Shown one piece after another: positions 17,183-29,386 of a stretch of DNA of 64,000 nucleotides. The notes below the pieces were generated by a model. That model was not told the DNA's origin and made no database searches. It was given only the letters and a program-made list of their open reading frames with translations. Within the stretch, counting starts at the first letter, position 1. Each line of letters opens with the position of its first letter. Made by a program: the position numbers and the translations under genes. This stretch comes from Latrodectus hesperus (Eukaryota; Arthropoda; Arachnida; Araneae; Theridiidae): NCBI GenBank assembly GCA_037975125.1, contig CM075851.1, forward strand, positions 76,995,063 to 77,059,062, in the 5' to 3' direction.

Positions 17183-20100
17183 ATCTATGCATTATTTAAA
17201 AAATAATATCGTTTAATACATGAAAACAATGCAAATAAAAAAAGCTGAACACTGTCTGCAATCTTGCTAATGAAAACTTTATACGGAAAATATCTTCGAT
17301 TCTTTTCAATTTCTTTTCTAGAATGCATGCCTTATTTATTAAAAAATCTCATAACTTTAATTCTTACGAGCAATATGTGAAGAAGAAAAAATTTTTTATC
17401 ACTTCTTGAGAATTTTCCGTTATTAAAAATATTAACATAAAAGCAAATTATTCATAAAATATAAAATTTCTTAAAAATAATTGTTAAATATTACGTTAAA
17501 CTCAAACTGTTTAAAACTTAAGATACTTAATTAAAAATAATCGTAAAATTGATATTTACTCAAAAGTAATTTAAATTATAGTTTTTAAACAAAACTCCCC
17601 GCTAATTATATTGCTTAAAAAAGCAGCTCATTTTAAATTTAAATAAATCAAGCATTTAGAAACAAAATGAATCTAGCTATTTACACAGACTTAAAAGAAA
17701 TTCTGAATAGCAATTTTAGTAATGCCTATGAAAATACCCCTTAAGCGTGAAATAATCTTCATTCTATAGGTTTTATTTTATTTGGGGTAACTTGATACAA
17801 AGATAAAAGAAATAGATCAAAAGAACCTATTGTTTGATTCAAGTTAATATTTGTTTTTCCAGTAAATGGCTCTTGGGAAATTCTCTTCTGTTCAAATGGA
17901 ATTCTCTACACACACAAGGTTTTCTCTCGAGGTTTAATCATAGCACTGCAACTGGCTGAAATGTGACATAATTCTTAAAGAAAATAAAATCGTAGATATG
18001 TACTCCCAATGATACCGTTTCGTATCTAAATCAATTGTACATACAGTATTTGTTTCATCAGGAAACAATCAATATTTTTTATAAATAACATTAAGCACAG
18101 ACTTAAAACTACAGTGTTACGTTTGATTAAACGAAACATAAATTTTAATTACATTTTTTAACAGTCATTTTTAGGATTCTAGGATAAATACCTCATTTTT
18201 TTGTTATCTTCTAAACATTACCACACAACGTTATTAAAAACACATCATCATATCACCAAAAGGTATTGATATTTCAAAGGGAAACTTTTAATTTTGTTTC
18301 ATTTGGAAGTAAGATTATTTGAAAGTAAAACTTAATACATGAATCGCAGCTACATAGTGTATATTTATTGATGTATTGCTTATAAATGTGTAGTTTAATA
18401 TCAATACAAGAAGGTTTGTTACAAATTAAATATTTCTAATATTTCTCTGTATTTTAGTAAAATAATTAAATGATTTTATGCAATTTATTTTATGGAATCC
18501 CTTATTAAAAAATTAAACGGAATATAAATTGTGAAAATAATATGATGAGATTATTTTAGTAGTAATGAATAAATAGTGTTATAAAACTAATTCATTAGTT
18601 TATTATATTTCAGAAAATTTAAATTTTTAGATTTTATGATAACTTACATAACTAATTAATTGTTTTATAATAATGAATATTCAATAGTATGCATTACATA
18701 AATATATTTATCACATCCTAACAAATAGAACTTACATTTATACAAATGAATGAGTAGAATTTTAGATTTAAATGTATTAATCAATAATATTTATAAATAT
18801 TCATTTGGCAAAGCACATTGTATTTAGAGAGATGGATAGTATTATATTATCTCCAACTGTTATTTTTATAAAAAAATTTAAAATAAGTAATTGCTCTAGT
18901 ATATATGTAAATTAACATATATAAAGAATAACAAAAAAAGAGCAGTGGAAATAATGTGTTCTTCAATTGGGAGAAGATAAATAGCGTATTTTTGAAAACT
19001 TATTTACCATATCTATAAAATAAATTACTGATAGAAAAGTATTTAAATGTTAATCATTAATTTGATTACAAAATTGTAAATTGTTGAATTATTCTGAAAA
19101 ATTAATTACACCAGAAAATTAATTACTTATGGAAATGGTATTCAATCATTCCTAAGAACCAAATTATATTACATGCTTGGGAATAATCTACATATCTGAT
19201 TCTTTTTTTCTTTTTGAAAGTATTATCATTGTTTAAATAAATAAGAATGAACTAAATAAATTAAATATTTCATTTATTACAGAAATTTTCACTGCATAGT
19301 TTAATAAATTTGATTCATTGTAATGAAGCTAAAATAATTTGTTAGTATCAATATTGTCATTATCTCGCACCTGAAATCATTTTAATTGTGTCAAACTATA
19401 CAATGGTATTTAATAAATTTACTTGTGGAATTTCCTTAGTTGAGCTTATTCATTTTTTTCAAAATATAATTTGTCGAAATTCAATTTTGTAAAATTTAGT
19501 TTGAACTCAAAATTTTTGTTATTACTTGATTTCAATCAATAACTTATCAATTATCTTTCGTATACTTTTCACTTCCTTTAATTTGATGTTTTTGGGAAAT
19601 TGACTTCCTTTGCGTTTTTGCAAATATTGTTTAACTTCCATTTTTATTGATAAGTACAAAATTTTACTAAAAGGAATAGAAACATGCACTTGTATTTGTG
19701 TTAAAAGCACTGATATTGAAGTTATTTTTGCATACATTTCTATATTTAAAATAATACTTTTTTATTTTTCAATATATAAAAAGGAATAAAAATTATATTT
19801 AGTTGACATTTATTTAATTAAAAGTATAGTTTTCATTTAATGAAGATTATCAGTTATCAGAAATTAGTAATAGAATCTGATGAATCTTTTAAGTATTATA
19901 ATTAGAATAGTTTTAAATAACCATATGTTGTAAAATGCACTAAGTAATGACAAAGATCAAATGTAATATATAAATAGTAATATTGTAAAATTGGTAATTC
20001 ATTTCATTGAATTAATAATTGGCAATTCCTTTAAATTTAAGTTCATTAATGTAAATTTTGCAATACATGTTTAGAAAATTTGCCTTAAATTCTCGAGGAC

Positions 20101-20306
20101 TCTTTTAGCACATTCTTTACACCATCGATTTAATAAAATGAGCAAGGAATATTTTTATTTGAAAACAACCGATAAATTATTTATTATAATTTCAGGTGCT
20201 GTCTTCAAAGTATACCAGTAAAGATACTTATAAATTACTAAAATTAATAACAAATGCTTAGTCGAAAATGACAGATTTTAATCCAGAGAGCTAATGGTTT
20301 CAAGGA
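17183..20306. other. AT-rich intergenic with one unassigned short frame
   Basis: No element recognised. A 71-codon minus-strand frame (19,522-19,737) is rich in Lys and Ile with no domain match. A less AT-rich stretch at about 17,860-17,960 follows a tttttccag acceptor-like string, but no open frame follows it. Confidence 0.4.
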
Positions 20307-20456
20307 ATATATATATATATATATATATATAAATATATAATATATATTAAATATAAATAATAAATATATAATAATTAATATAAAATATAAATTAATATTT
20401 CAAATATAATACTGATGAAATTATAAATCTCAACTGCAAATATTTATAAAAACTCA

Positions 20457-20492
<36 letters not shown>
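20307..20492. repeat. two (AT)n runs with AT-only spacer
   Basis: Pure runs at 20,307-20,330 and 20,457-20,491. The bases between them are mostly A and T. Confidence 0.9.
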
Positions 20493-20494
<2 letters not shown>

Positions 20495-20885
20495 TAATTT
20501 ATGTTTTATGACATTTTACCTATTGAATTCCATTCATTTAAGTCATCTGTATTCCTGTAGATTTTGATATTTAATTTATTTTATTTTAGAGGTTTTTTAT
20601 GCATTTTCTTACATAAGCCGCTTAAACTCATTAATATTAACATTAAGATTGAAATAAAAGTAACGGAATTACTTTAAATTGTTATTTTAAGTTGTTTTTC
20701 AATATTTTCAATACTATTTTTATTATTTGTAATTATTAAAGATAATTAAAATTAAGAGAAAATAAGGTTATTTATTGAGGTCGTCATTGTAAATTATATA
20801 ACATTATTATTTTTTCTTCATTCTCTATATTTAATATGTGTCTCAAATGCTCAATGCACTTTATATTTAAATACTTTTCTTTATA

Positions 20886-20922
20886 TTCTGTTGACATTTA
20901 TATTTTAAAGATGTCAACAGAA
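20886..20922. repeat. perfect 12-bp inverted repeat, 13-nt loop
   Basis: TTCTGTTGACAT (20,886-20,897) pairs with ATGTCAACAGAA (20,911-20,922). Confidence 0.9.
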
Positions 20923-21168
20923 ATGAATTACATTTCAGTTTTTCCTATTTTGATTTACAAAAATAAATAAAACAATGTCTTACAAACACTACATTTCAAT
21001 ATAAGATGTAAAAATATAAAATATAGAGAAATTGTAAAAAAGATGCATTTATCTTATGAAAGCAAATAGTCTTAATTAATATAGTCATTTAGAGATGGTT
21101 AAGGATTATGAAAAATACATTCCTGTATTTTTTACAATCCACAACCATATATTCCTTATGTTTTTCAA

Positions 21169-21214
21169 CGTAACTGAAATAATGAATTATTCAAAATTCA
21201 TTATTTCAGTTACG
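21169..21214. repeat. perfect 20-bp inverted repeat, 6-nt loop
   Basis: CGTAACTGAAATAATGAATT (21,169-21,188) is followed after ATTCAA by its exact reverse complement (21,195-21,214). The string gaattattcaaaat recurs right after (21,218-21,231), so the segment seems to have been copied in both orientations. Confidence 0.95.
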
Positions 21215-21343
21215 CGTGAATTATTCAAAATATTCTCCCTTGTAAAATTTGAAACCTAACCAATGATGAAATGAAGTAAGTAATTAAACTGCTTAGATAC
21301 GAAACATAGCTTATGTATACACATTTTTAAATGTAAATTACTA

Positions 21344-21554
21344 TTAGATTGTTTGGAAAGTAATATCGTTTTTCATGAAAATGAAAAACGTATAGCGAAT
21401 AAATATTGTATTGCATTGCATATTGTCCCTTCTAGTCCAATAATTTTTACCATCTTTCTGGTAGAAGCATGATTAAACACTCATAAAGTGGTTTGATTTT
21501 AAACAAAAAGCTGATCCAGGTGGAAAAAACGAAATTACTTTCCGAACAACCCAA
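21344..21554. mobile_element. mariner-derived non-autonomous element (211 bp)
   Basis: The ends form a 28-bp imperfect terminal inverted repeat. The left reads TTAGATTGTTTGGAAAGTAA, and the right, on the other strand, TTGGGTTGTTCGGAAAGTAA. Both continue into T(A/T)TCGTTTTT. TA dinucleotides flank both ends (21,342-21,343 and 21,555-21,556), the expected mariner target duplication. The GTTCGGAAAGTAATTTCGTTT terminus is typical of mariner elements as I know them. The interior is too short for a transposase and shows no DD34D motifs, so it would have to be moved by a full-length relative. Confidence 0.75.
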
Positions 21555-21618
21555 TAAGATTGGTCATTATGGAATTAATGTTTAATTCTTTATACTCTTA
21601 AAATTTTGTGGCAAACAG

Positions 21619-21882
21619 ATGTATATTATTTGTACAGAAATATGCACAAATAAAGAAGTATATATAAAACCACAATCACTGAAGACATTAATACGTTTAT
21701 TTCAACGTAAAAGTTTTCATTTTAACATTTTTGGCACATTTCTTTTCAATGAGAAAATGTTTCGTAAAAGTTCATCGTTATTATTATGTATACAAATATT
21801 TGGATATATATTAAATAGTAATATAAGGAAATTAGGACGTGCAATTTTTGCTCAAGAAATTAATTTAAAATACATAAGTTAA
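21619..21882 (+). other. unrecognised 87-codon open frame
   Basis: ATG to TAA, 87 codons. It is hydrophobic in the middle (around residues 55-66, SSLLLCIQIFGYIL) with several Lys, Asn and Phe. It starts 65 bp beyond the mariner-derived element. There is no family I can name. The hydrophobic stretch could be a membrane segment, but in DNA this rich in A and T, Phe/Ile/Leu/Lys-rich frames of this size arise by chance. No splice sites or second exon were found. Confidence 0.12.
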
Positions 21883-22269
21883 TAGTACTTAAGTAGAAAA
21901 TGATTTATGTGATGAAATATTTTATAAATTGAATATTTCTGAAATGTATATACATATAAATTTACCATTTTCATCATCCCTGAAATCTCTACAAAATTAA
22001 ACATATAAAAGGAAAGAAGTATACTTCAGGGTAGTTAATATAATAATTTGATATGTGATACATTTTATTTTTTTTAAGGTGTATCACGATATTTGAGAAA
22101 TATTATTAAAATTCATGTTTGATGGATAAATTATTTTCATGGAGTACATTTTTTTGCAATTATAATAATTTTGTTTTTGTAAAACTGGTCTCATTCATAT
22201 ATTCGTGCTTTGTGTAAAAAAGCAAAAATATATTTTTGATGTTGTCGTGTCCACAATGTTGCATAGTGC

Positions 22270-22905
22270 AAATGAATTTTATATCCCTCTAAAAGTCCTG
22301 GTGACGAGGTTTGCCAGTTCTGGGGCCCGAAGGCCATGGAAGATCACGATTGGTGGTGCTCCAATAATAAATAGGGAGCGGGTTATGGCTTGACAGTTAA
22401 AAACATGTTCCGGCGTCAGTTGGGATTGAGGACAGTGCTTGCAGTGGGGATAGAATTCAATACCAGTTGGTGACATTTTCATATCCTTAAAATGTCCAGT
22501 ACGCAGCCGAGAGAGAGGTTTCTTGGGCAGTCTAGGTCAGGGATTGTTGCCTTGCCAAAATGTTGTTTGTCGATCCTGTGCCTGGCAGCAGCATTTGCAT
22601 CTGTACATGTGACCGTTCGGAGTTGCTCTTCATTGCGTGATTCCTTTACAAAGGAGAATCAACACGTTAGTTCCCCGCGATACCTACGGTATATTTGTCT
22701 ATTTGTATCGATATTTGTAATATTTGTATCGATACCTACATGTGCAGGAATCCACTAGAGAATGCATGGTATATTTAATGAGTAAAGAAGGGTGTTAATT
22801 TTTACCGTCAGTGCTGACTCACCATTTCGTATGGCTTCTAGAGCTGATTTAGAGTCTGAGAAAATTATAATTACTTTAATCAAGTCATCAAAGGGATATA
22901 TTTTT
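22270..22905 (-). pseudogene. non-LTR retrotransposon pol, RNase H and zinc-knuckle tail, decayed
   Basis: Read on the minus strand from about 22,905, the order is: FSDSKSALEAI (RNase H with its catalytic Asp); LQWIPAHVGI (about 22,730-22,760), split by a 42-bp insertion before AGN; then frameshifted sequence; then RLRTGHFKDMKM (about 22,480-22,515) and a Cys/His tail with CKHC, then H and C (TPEHVFNC). The last 67 codons (22,482-22,279) are intact. This order (RNase H, then RxRTGH, then a CCHC-like knuckle) is the C-terminus of I/Jockey-type non-LTR polyproteins. Reverse transcriptase is missing, which implies 5' truncation. It sits about 0.7 kb from the mariner remnant and is not functional. 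Confidence 0.75.
22678..22739. repeat. 42-bp insertion with 10-bp target-site-like duplication
   Basis: CGATACCTAC occurs at 22,678-22,687 and again at 22,730-22,739. Removing one copy plus the 42 bases between restores the RNase H reading frame through PAHVGI and AGN. The insert has internal repeats of atttgtatcgatatttgtaa type. Confidence 0.8.
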
Positions 22906-25900
22906 GATCTAGCAATATTATAATCTTAAAAGAAAAGTAAAATTTTTTGTAATTTTTATATGTAATAATTGTAATGTAATAGTAACTTGATATGTATTAA
23001 AGACGATTTTTGAAAAATACTTACGTGTGTAAAATACAGCTTAAATATTTTTCAGAGTTTATTTTGACAGAATACTAAAGTCATTAGTCTTTGAAATATT
23101 AAAGTCTCTTTTAAATTTTACTTTTCTGTTTAAAAAAAATATTAGCACTATTGTGATTTATTTGAAAAAATATTTAGAATTCTGAAAGTGAAATAAAAAT
23201 TCAAAATCAATTCAAATACGAATTTTTAAACTAATTCATAATTTTTAAAATTTGATTCAGGACTGATAATAAAAAAGAAAAAGTTTGCAATTTCAATTAT
23301 AAGGAATGATACATTCACCTGATTTCTAAAAGTGTATAAACTCACATTAAATTTACGCAATATAAAATATTGTAAATGTTATAATTTCCAGTAATTTCTT
23401 TTACTTTTTAATAAATATGTAGAAAAATATATTTATATATTTATAGCAAATCATAAGTTCAGATGAAAGATATGGATGTGATGATCATTTCACGAACGAT
23501 CTTTAGGGTAAATAATATGTATTGAATTTTATAATTCGGGTAGCAATTTAAAGCTTTAGATGTTATTTGTTTAAAAAAAAGAAATTAAAATAATTATAAT
23601 AATAAAATGGTATATGTCCATACATAAGCAAAGTACAATACAATTTATGAGCTGTGTAATAATCGAGATATTTGACACTTATTTAGAAAGTGATTACATT
23701 AAACACCAATTATGAGTCATTAAGACCAAAAATATACAAAAAATACACAAAATGAACATTTTCTTACTTCTATTTGTGTAGTCCAATTTTTCTAGTTGTT
23801 TTCTGTATAACAGTAATTGAAACAGTTAGATAGATAAATAATTATAATATTTAAATAAATTTTAATCTAAAGCATTTGCACTTTCAACACCATAAAAATG
23901 TAGTTTCAAAAGATGTGTGATTAAGCTATACTGTAAAGCTATACTGTCTATATGCATTTGAATTCTAATTATTTTTGTTTTGCTGTTTGTTGTCTAAATG
24001 TCTATTTGTCTATAGTTCAAACTAACACAGATAAAATTTTGGTTTTGTTTGCCTAAAAATGATATTAGTAATTTAACATCCGTATACAGAATTGTCTAAT
24101 TAAGCAATTTTAAATATAAATTAAAAATACTTTCTCTAATATAAGAAAAATATAACTTTAGTTTAATTTACTAAAACAAGGATTCAGATACAAAAATATC
24201 AAATATTTGAAAAAAGCATTTAAAACTGCAAAACGTTTACTACATGTCACAATTTCGAATATTCTCGAATTAAATTAAATGAAAAATTAATTTAAAACAT
24301 TAATTAAAACCAAGGAATTGGGTATTACATAATACATTTTCAATTCTTCTCCGAATGAATTTTTGTGAGAATCTATGTATTAGCATATAATATGTAAATA
24401 AACCAAAACAAATCTCTAATTTGAATAAATTAATGAAATTTGATACCCCAGGAATTACTTTAAGGCTTAGCATATATTTGCATAGTATAATTGGATGCAT
24501 CCCTTCAAATTCTTAAAAGATTTCAAAGAGTTAGAATACTATTCTGAGTTTATATAATTTTTTTTCTGAAGTGCTTCCCTAGAATGATACTACTTTACAA
24601 AAAAAATTAATAATTACACACCTCACTTCTCCAAATAATTAAAAACGATGTGAAGCAGACAAGCTTTAAATTTCATTAGCTTGAATTACCATTAATATTT
24701 TACAAGTTTCATAATAAACTTATAGAATTCTTGTGTTTCCTTTATACTTTATCTCACTCAAGTATTGTAAAATTTATTGCATTTTTCAAGCTCTTAATAA
24801 ATACTGCACAGATTGATAGTTTTATAAAACTATCATTAACTATACTTCGAAAAAAATCATGTTTATCCACATTTATATAATTATTAAAAAGGAATAAAGT
24901 TTTGACTGTGCTTAAAACTAATTATGAAAATAAAATCTTATTTTATTTAACTGGCAGTAATTTGAATACTAATTTATAAAATATCAATATTTTAAAATCA
25001 ACTAATATATTATTTATTTTCACTAAACTAAGAAATTAAAATATTCTGCATTTCTTACTAGTGCACTCAACTAATGAAAAATAATTGTCATCCGGTCGTT
25101 AAAATATTAAAATAATTTCTCTGAAATTAAAATATGCATATTGAAGAATTATAATTTCAAATTTTGTTTACCACGCATTTTGTCCTTATAATGAAATCTA
25201 CAGCTTTCATCATTTTTATTAATATTGTAAATAGAATATTTAGATAATTAATATCAACACATAATGTGGCTGATACACAATTATATGATTGCAAGCAGAT
25301 GACACAATGCAAGTATAGTTATTCTTAAACAGCCCATATTTTAGAAAGCATTAACTAAAAAATAATTATTTTTCTATGAATGAATGTTACATTTAGGTTT
25401 AAAATCTTATTTTTTAAAAGAGAAATTTTTAAAACTATATAATTTCTCTATTTTCCTGAAAAATCACTAATATATTTAACAAATAAATTGCTAAACAGCA
25501 CATTTTAAAATTTACAAATTATTATGCTGTACATTTGCATAGCAATTTTTTTTCTTATTTTTATTTAAAAATATCTTTAATCATTTAGCTTCAGTAAAAT
25601 TTATGTTCATATGCAAAATTTAAAAAGAAGAGATTTGTCCAATTATTTTAACAGGCTTTTCTTTTACTTAACTGTAACTATAACATAGAACATTGTACAT
25701 AAATATTTAAGTATTACATTATTAAGTATTATTAAGTAAATATTAAGTATTTTATTAAGAAAAAAAGCAAAACTTTTGAGAAAAATAGTGTTTTATATGC
25801 AGACATAGAAATTTAAAATTATATACAAATATTACAAATATTACATAGAAATTTAAAATTTATTTCTCTAGTTTATAAGTAAATTCAATCAAAGATTTGT

Positions 25901-27748
25901 TCTTTAGCTTCATGAATGAAATCAATAATTTATTTATAATGACTTACATAAGTTTAAATTTTTTAAGTAGGAAGAAATGATTTTTGAATTTCTTTTTTAT
26001 ATAACAGTCTTTTAATAAATTAACTGAATATATACTAGAGAAAAATGGAAATAAATTTTGTATTTTTAAAAGTATCTGGCAGAAAAATATTACTAATAGA
26101 GATTTTTATCTTTATGAAAAAGCAGCCAAATCATAAAATTGTGTTTTAGAAGAAAGTCACTAATATAAATGTGAAAATCTTATATTTTTCAAATAAGAAT
26201 GTGTTGTTAAAATTATTGAAAGTACATGTCATTCAACATTTTAAGGTATGTAATTACAACTATAAAAGTGATACATCCTTTTAATTTACAATAACAGGTC
26301 TTATATAAAAGAATTACGTTATTTTATAGAAAAAAATTCTCACCATTTTATTTACTGACATTTCTTATAAAAATATGTAAAATAAAAATTTTTCTTTGAA
26401 ATTCCTTCATGATTTTGTAACGTACAATTATTAAATTTTAAACATTTTCTGGAAGAACATGTTAAATTCAGCATCATTATTCTATTTACTATTTTGTTGA
26501 TAAAAGTGACAAAAAAATTAAATCCGATAACGAATTATTCTCGTATTAAACGACGGTGTGTGAATTTCATGCCATTATCGATTATTCAAAAAGGGGAATT
26601 TCATTATACGAGAAATATTTTTCTCCAAAAGAATTAACAACTAACTCTGAAATAACTAATTGTTTGATTGGTCTCAAGACAATATATCTGACGATTCTGA
26701 GAGTAATTGTAACAATTTAAATCTTTTAACTCCCTGTATGGAATCATTACTTCATCGTAAATATCATCGAATTAAGGACTTATACGTGAGGGAGTATTTA
26801 GGGTGTTTTTCTTATAATTTCGTATCATTTTAATTAAAGTACTTTCAGAGTTAATTTCTTGTTCAAAAGAAACCTGCTGCCATATTTAAATTGTTTATTG
26901 TTCCATAATCTATTACGAGAATTAAATATATTCAATTAAGTTCGTAATTAATTATTTACTCAAGTAAATATAAATTTTATTTTGCTTATGTTTCATTTTG
27001 TTAAAGTACTAAATGTATATATATTTAGATGTTACATATATATAAAATTTATTGAGCTTGATATTTTATGTTAAAATTTCATTTTATTGCATACAAATTT
27101 AAAGAAATAATAATATATTTAAAATTAATTATAGTTATGTTAAAATTACTTAATAATTATATTTAAAATGATGGTGAATAATTGTTTTGAGAAGGGAATA
27201 TTATTTACATAATAAACTTTGAAACCATATTAAAAGGCATGCATAACTAATTTACACAATGCTGATAAGTACTGGTATTAACTTAATGACCTATAGATTC
27301 ATCATTTACTTTAAAATATGGAAAGATATTATTCTAACTCAAAAATATTATTTTATCTTTCTTACTCATATAATTGTGGTAGATTGAATAGCAAAAATAT
27401 ATTATTTCATCTCCTTTCTTATTTATATTTTTAATCATCCTGAAGAGAAAAGATTTAAGACATTAAACTTAAACATAATTATATATCAACAGCAGCGAGA
27501 GTAAGTTTAATTAAGGGAAAAAACATATATATTTTCTTTCAGACTAATTAAAACGTTGCTAAATTCTAACGTTGCGTTTGAATGTTTTTCTCAATTAAAA
27601 TAAAGATTTGAAGCATTTATTAACTTCACTTAGTTTTTTTTTATTCACAAAAGATAAATATTCAAACTTTTCTCACAGCTCAGTTAAAGTCTTATAGAAA
27701 AAAATTATTAAAAGAACAAAGAATCAAGTGCCAAAATAATGAGCAATA
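22906..27748. other. long AT-rich intergenic stretch
   Basis: About 4.8 kb with no gene or element recognised. It contains a perfect 22-bp palindrome (24,814-24,835). A 66-codon minus frame (24,300-24,500) is a chance-type frame. 26,520-26,850 is slightly less AT-rich with no domain visible. Confidence 0.45.
24814..24835. repeat. perfect 22-bp palindrome
   Basis: The centre is GATAGTTTTATAAAACTATC (24,815-24,834), flanked by T and A that also pair. There is no loop. Confidence 0.9.
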
Positions 27749-28340
27749 TTGTACTTCTTAATTCAAAAAGATACTTCTCGTCATTCATTGTTTTCATATT
27801 TTATATGGTTTAAGAATAAAGGAAAAGTGTCTTCCACTAATACTGTTAAGATAATCAGAGAGTGTTGTCTTGGTAGACGTCTAAAAAAAGTTATGCTACT
27901 TCGGTGTTTTGTAAAATTATTAAATTTGTATAAAGATCACGAGCATGTACCAGAAGACATTGCTAAGGTTATCCTTGGTAAATGAAATGTTAAGACAAGA
28001 TTTAAAAATCCTCACGCTAGCAATAGGACAGAAATATTATGGCATGCCTTGGCCTCAAACACAACAAATTTGACATTTGTGGAAAATATCAACCCGCAGC
28101 AACCCACTTGGTTCTGCCTGAACGACAGAGGGCGTTCTTTGCAACTTGTATTTGTTATGTAGTTTGTAGTCGCACTTTTCGTTTTTTGCTTGCTTTTGTA
28201 GGAGAACTGTGTTTCTCAGCTCGGGTCGATTTAATCGTCCAAAAGTATTCGTTATTTTTTTCTGTTATTAAATATTAATTACGTTTTCAATTGCGTATTT
28301 ATTTAGTATACTTCTACAGTGCCTTCAACGGATCTATTTA
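27749..28340 (+). other. less AT-rich stretch with two short unassigned frames
   Basis: Open frames of 78 codons (27,749-27,985) and 79 codons (28,039-28,278) lie in DNA of higher G+C than the flanks. The first contains a basic segment (GRRLKKVMLLRCFVKLL), the second a phrase PERQRAFFATCIC. Neither matches a family I can name. The compositional rise just before a non-LTR remnant suggests another, older element insertion, possibly an LTR fragment. I saw no paired ends. Confidence 0.2.
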
Positions 28341-28452
28341 GTTTTTAGTTTGATATATATATTTTTTTCAACATTCTCCAAGAATCAATCTCTTATAACA
28401 ACTTAATTTAACACCAATAACTAAACCCACATCTTGAAGCCATGAACTAAAA

Positions 28453-29312
28453 TTGAGATTTTTAAATATTTATAAAGAAAAGTGCCTCAAAGTAATGGAA
28501 AAGTTTCCGAAAAAAGACTTTGTACATAATTACACTGATGCTCTTCTTGTAAATCTACCATGGTTTGGGTTCGGAGTATTTCTAATTATTTTAGGTGATG
28601 CACCTCACCAAAGTAAATTCAACGCTGGAACTATAGCCTCTAATTTCACTTGCAAATTCAGGGGAATTGTAGAGGCATTTAACATATACAAAACCTCCCC
28701 TCTCTGAGTAGGCCGTGTTGTCTTCTGTGAGTCAAAGAGTCAAAAAGTGAGTTAAAATCTCCAAGCAATTCTAAATGAGAGCTCTTCTATCCCATAAAAA
28801 TCTATTTAAGTCTTTATAACATGCAAGAGTTGAAAGGAACCTAGATTCTCCAGTGGATGCCTTCACATGATGGTATTACAGGAAATGAAAATGCAAATGA
28901 ATTTCCCAAATAAGCCAGAAATCTCAAAATCATCTATAACATAATTAACCTCCAAGATGCTAAAACAATAACTAAATCTAACCAATAAGAAATACCTTTT
29001 CAACAAAACACCAGTTTTTTAATATGGTTCCTGGCAGAATAACTACGAAAGCTATTATCAGGCTTAGAACTAAACATCACACAGGCAGATCGATAGATAG
29101 GACAGGAGAATCTACAGGATCTGTGATAGCTGACCAGACACGCAACTGATACGTGATCATGTTTTTGACTGCTCAGCTATAAGCCTGATCTGAGGTGAAT
29201 CAGGACTTCCCATCATTGGTCGACAAATAAGCCAAAAATATTGATGAAATTGCAGAAGCCGTTATCGGACTTTATTATTTAATTAAGAACTACTCAATAA
29301 AACACAACTAAT
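28453..29312 (+). pseudogene. non-LTR retrotransposon pol, RNase H and zinc-knuckle tail, decayed
   Basis: The first 84 codons (28,453-28,707) are open and hold the start of an RNase H fold: DFVHNYTD with the first catalytic Asp, then GFGVFLI. After stops and shifts come LQWMPSHDGITGNENANE (28,848 onward), RLRTKHHTG (about 29,060) and a knuckle-like tail, IYRICDS, a stop, then PDTQLIRDHVFDC. In the family the last RNase H Asp lies in GNExAD. Here it reads GNENAN, so the residue is lost. A TGA stands where the second Cys is expected. The remnant ends near an ATAAAACAC string and then an (AT)n array. It is of the same general type as 22,270-22,905 but clearly diverged, and it is inactive. Confidence 0.72.
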
Positions 29313-29317
29313 GTATA

Positions 29318-29386
<69 letters not shown>
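29313..29386. repeat. (AT)n microsatellite
   Basis: An array of about 74 bp at the 3' end of the non-LTR remnant. A smaller imperfect run lies at 29,414-29,437. Confidence 0.95.
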
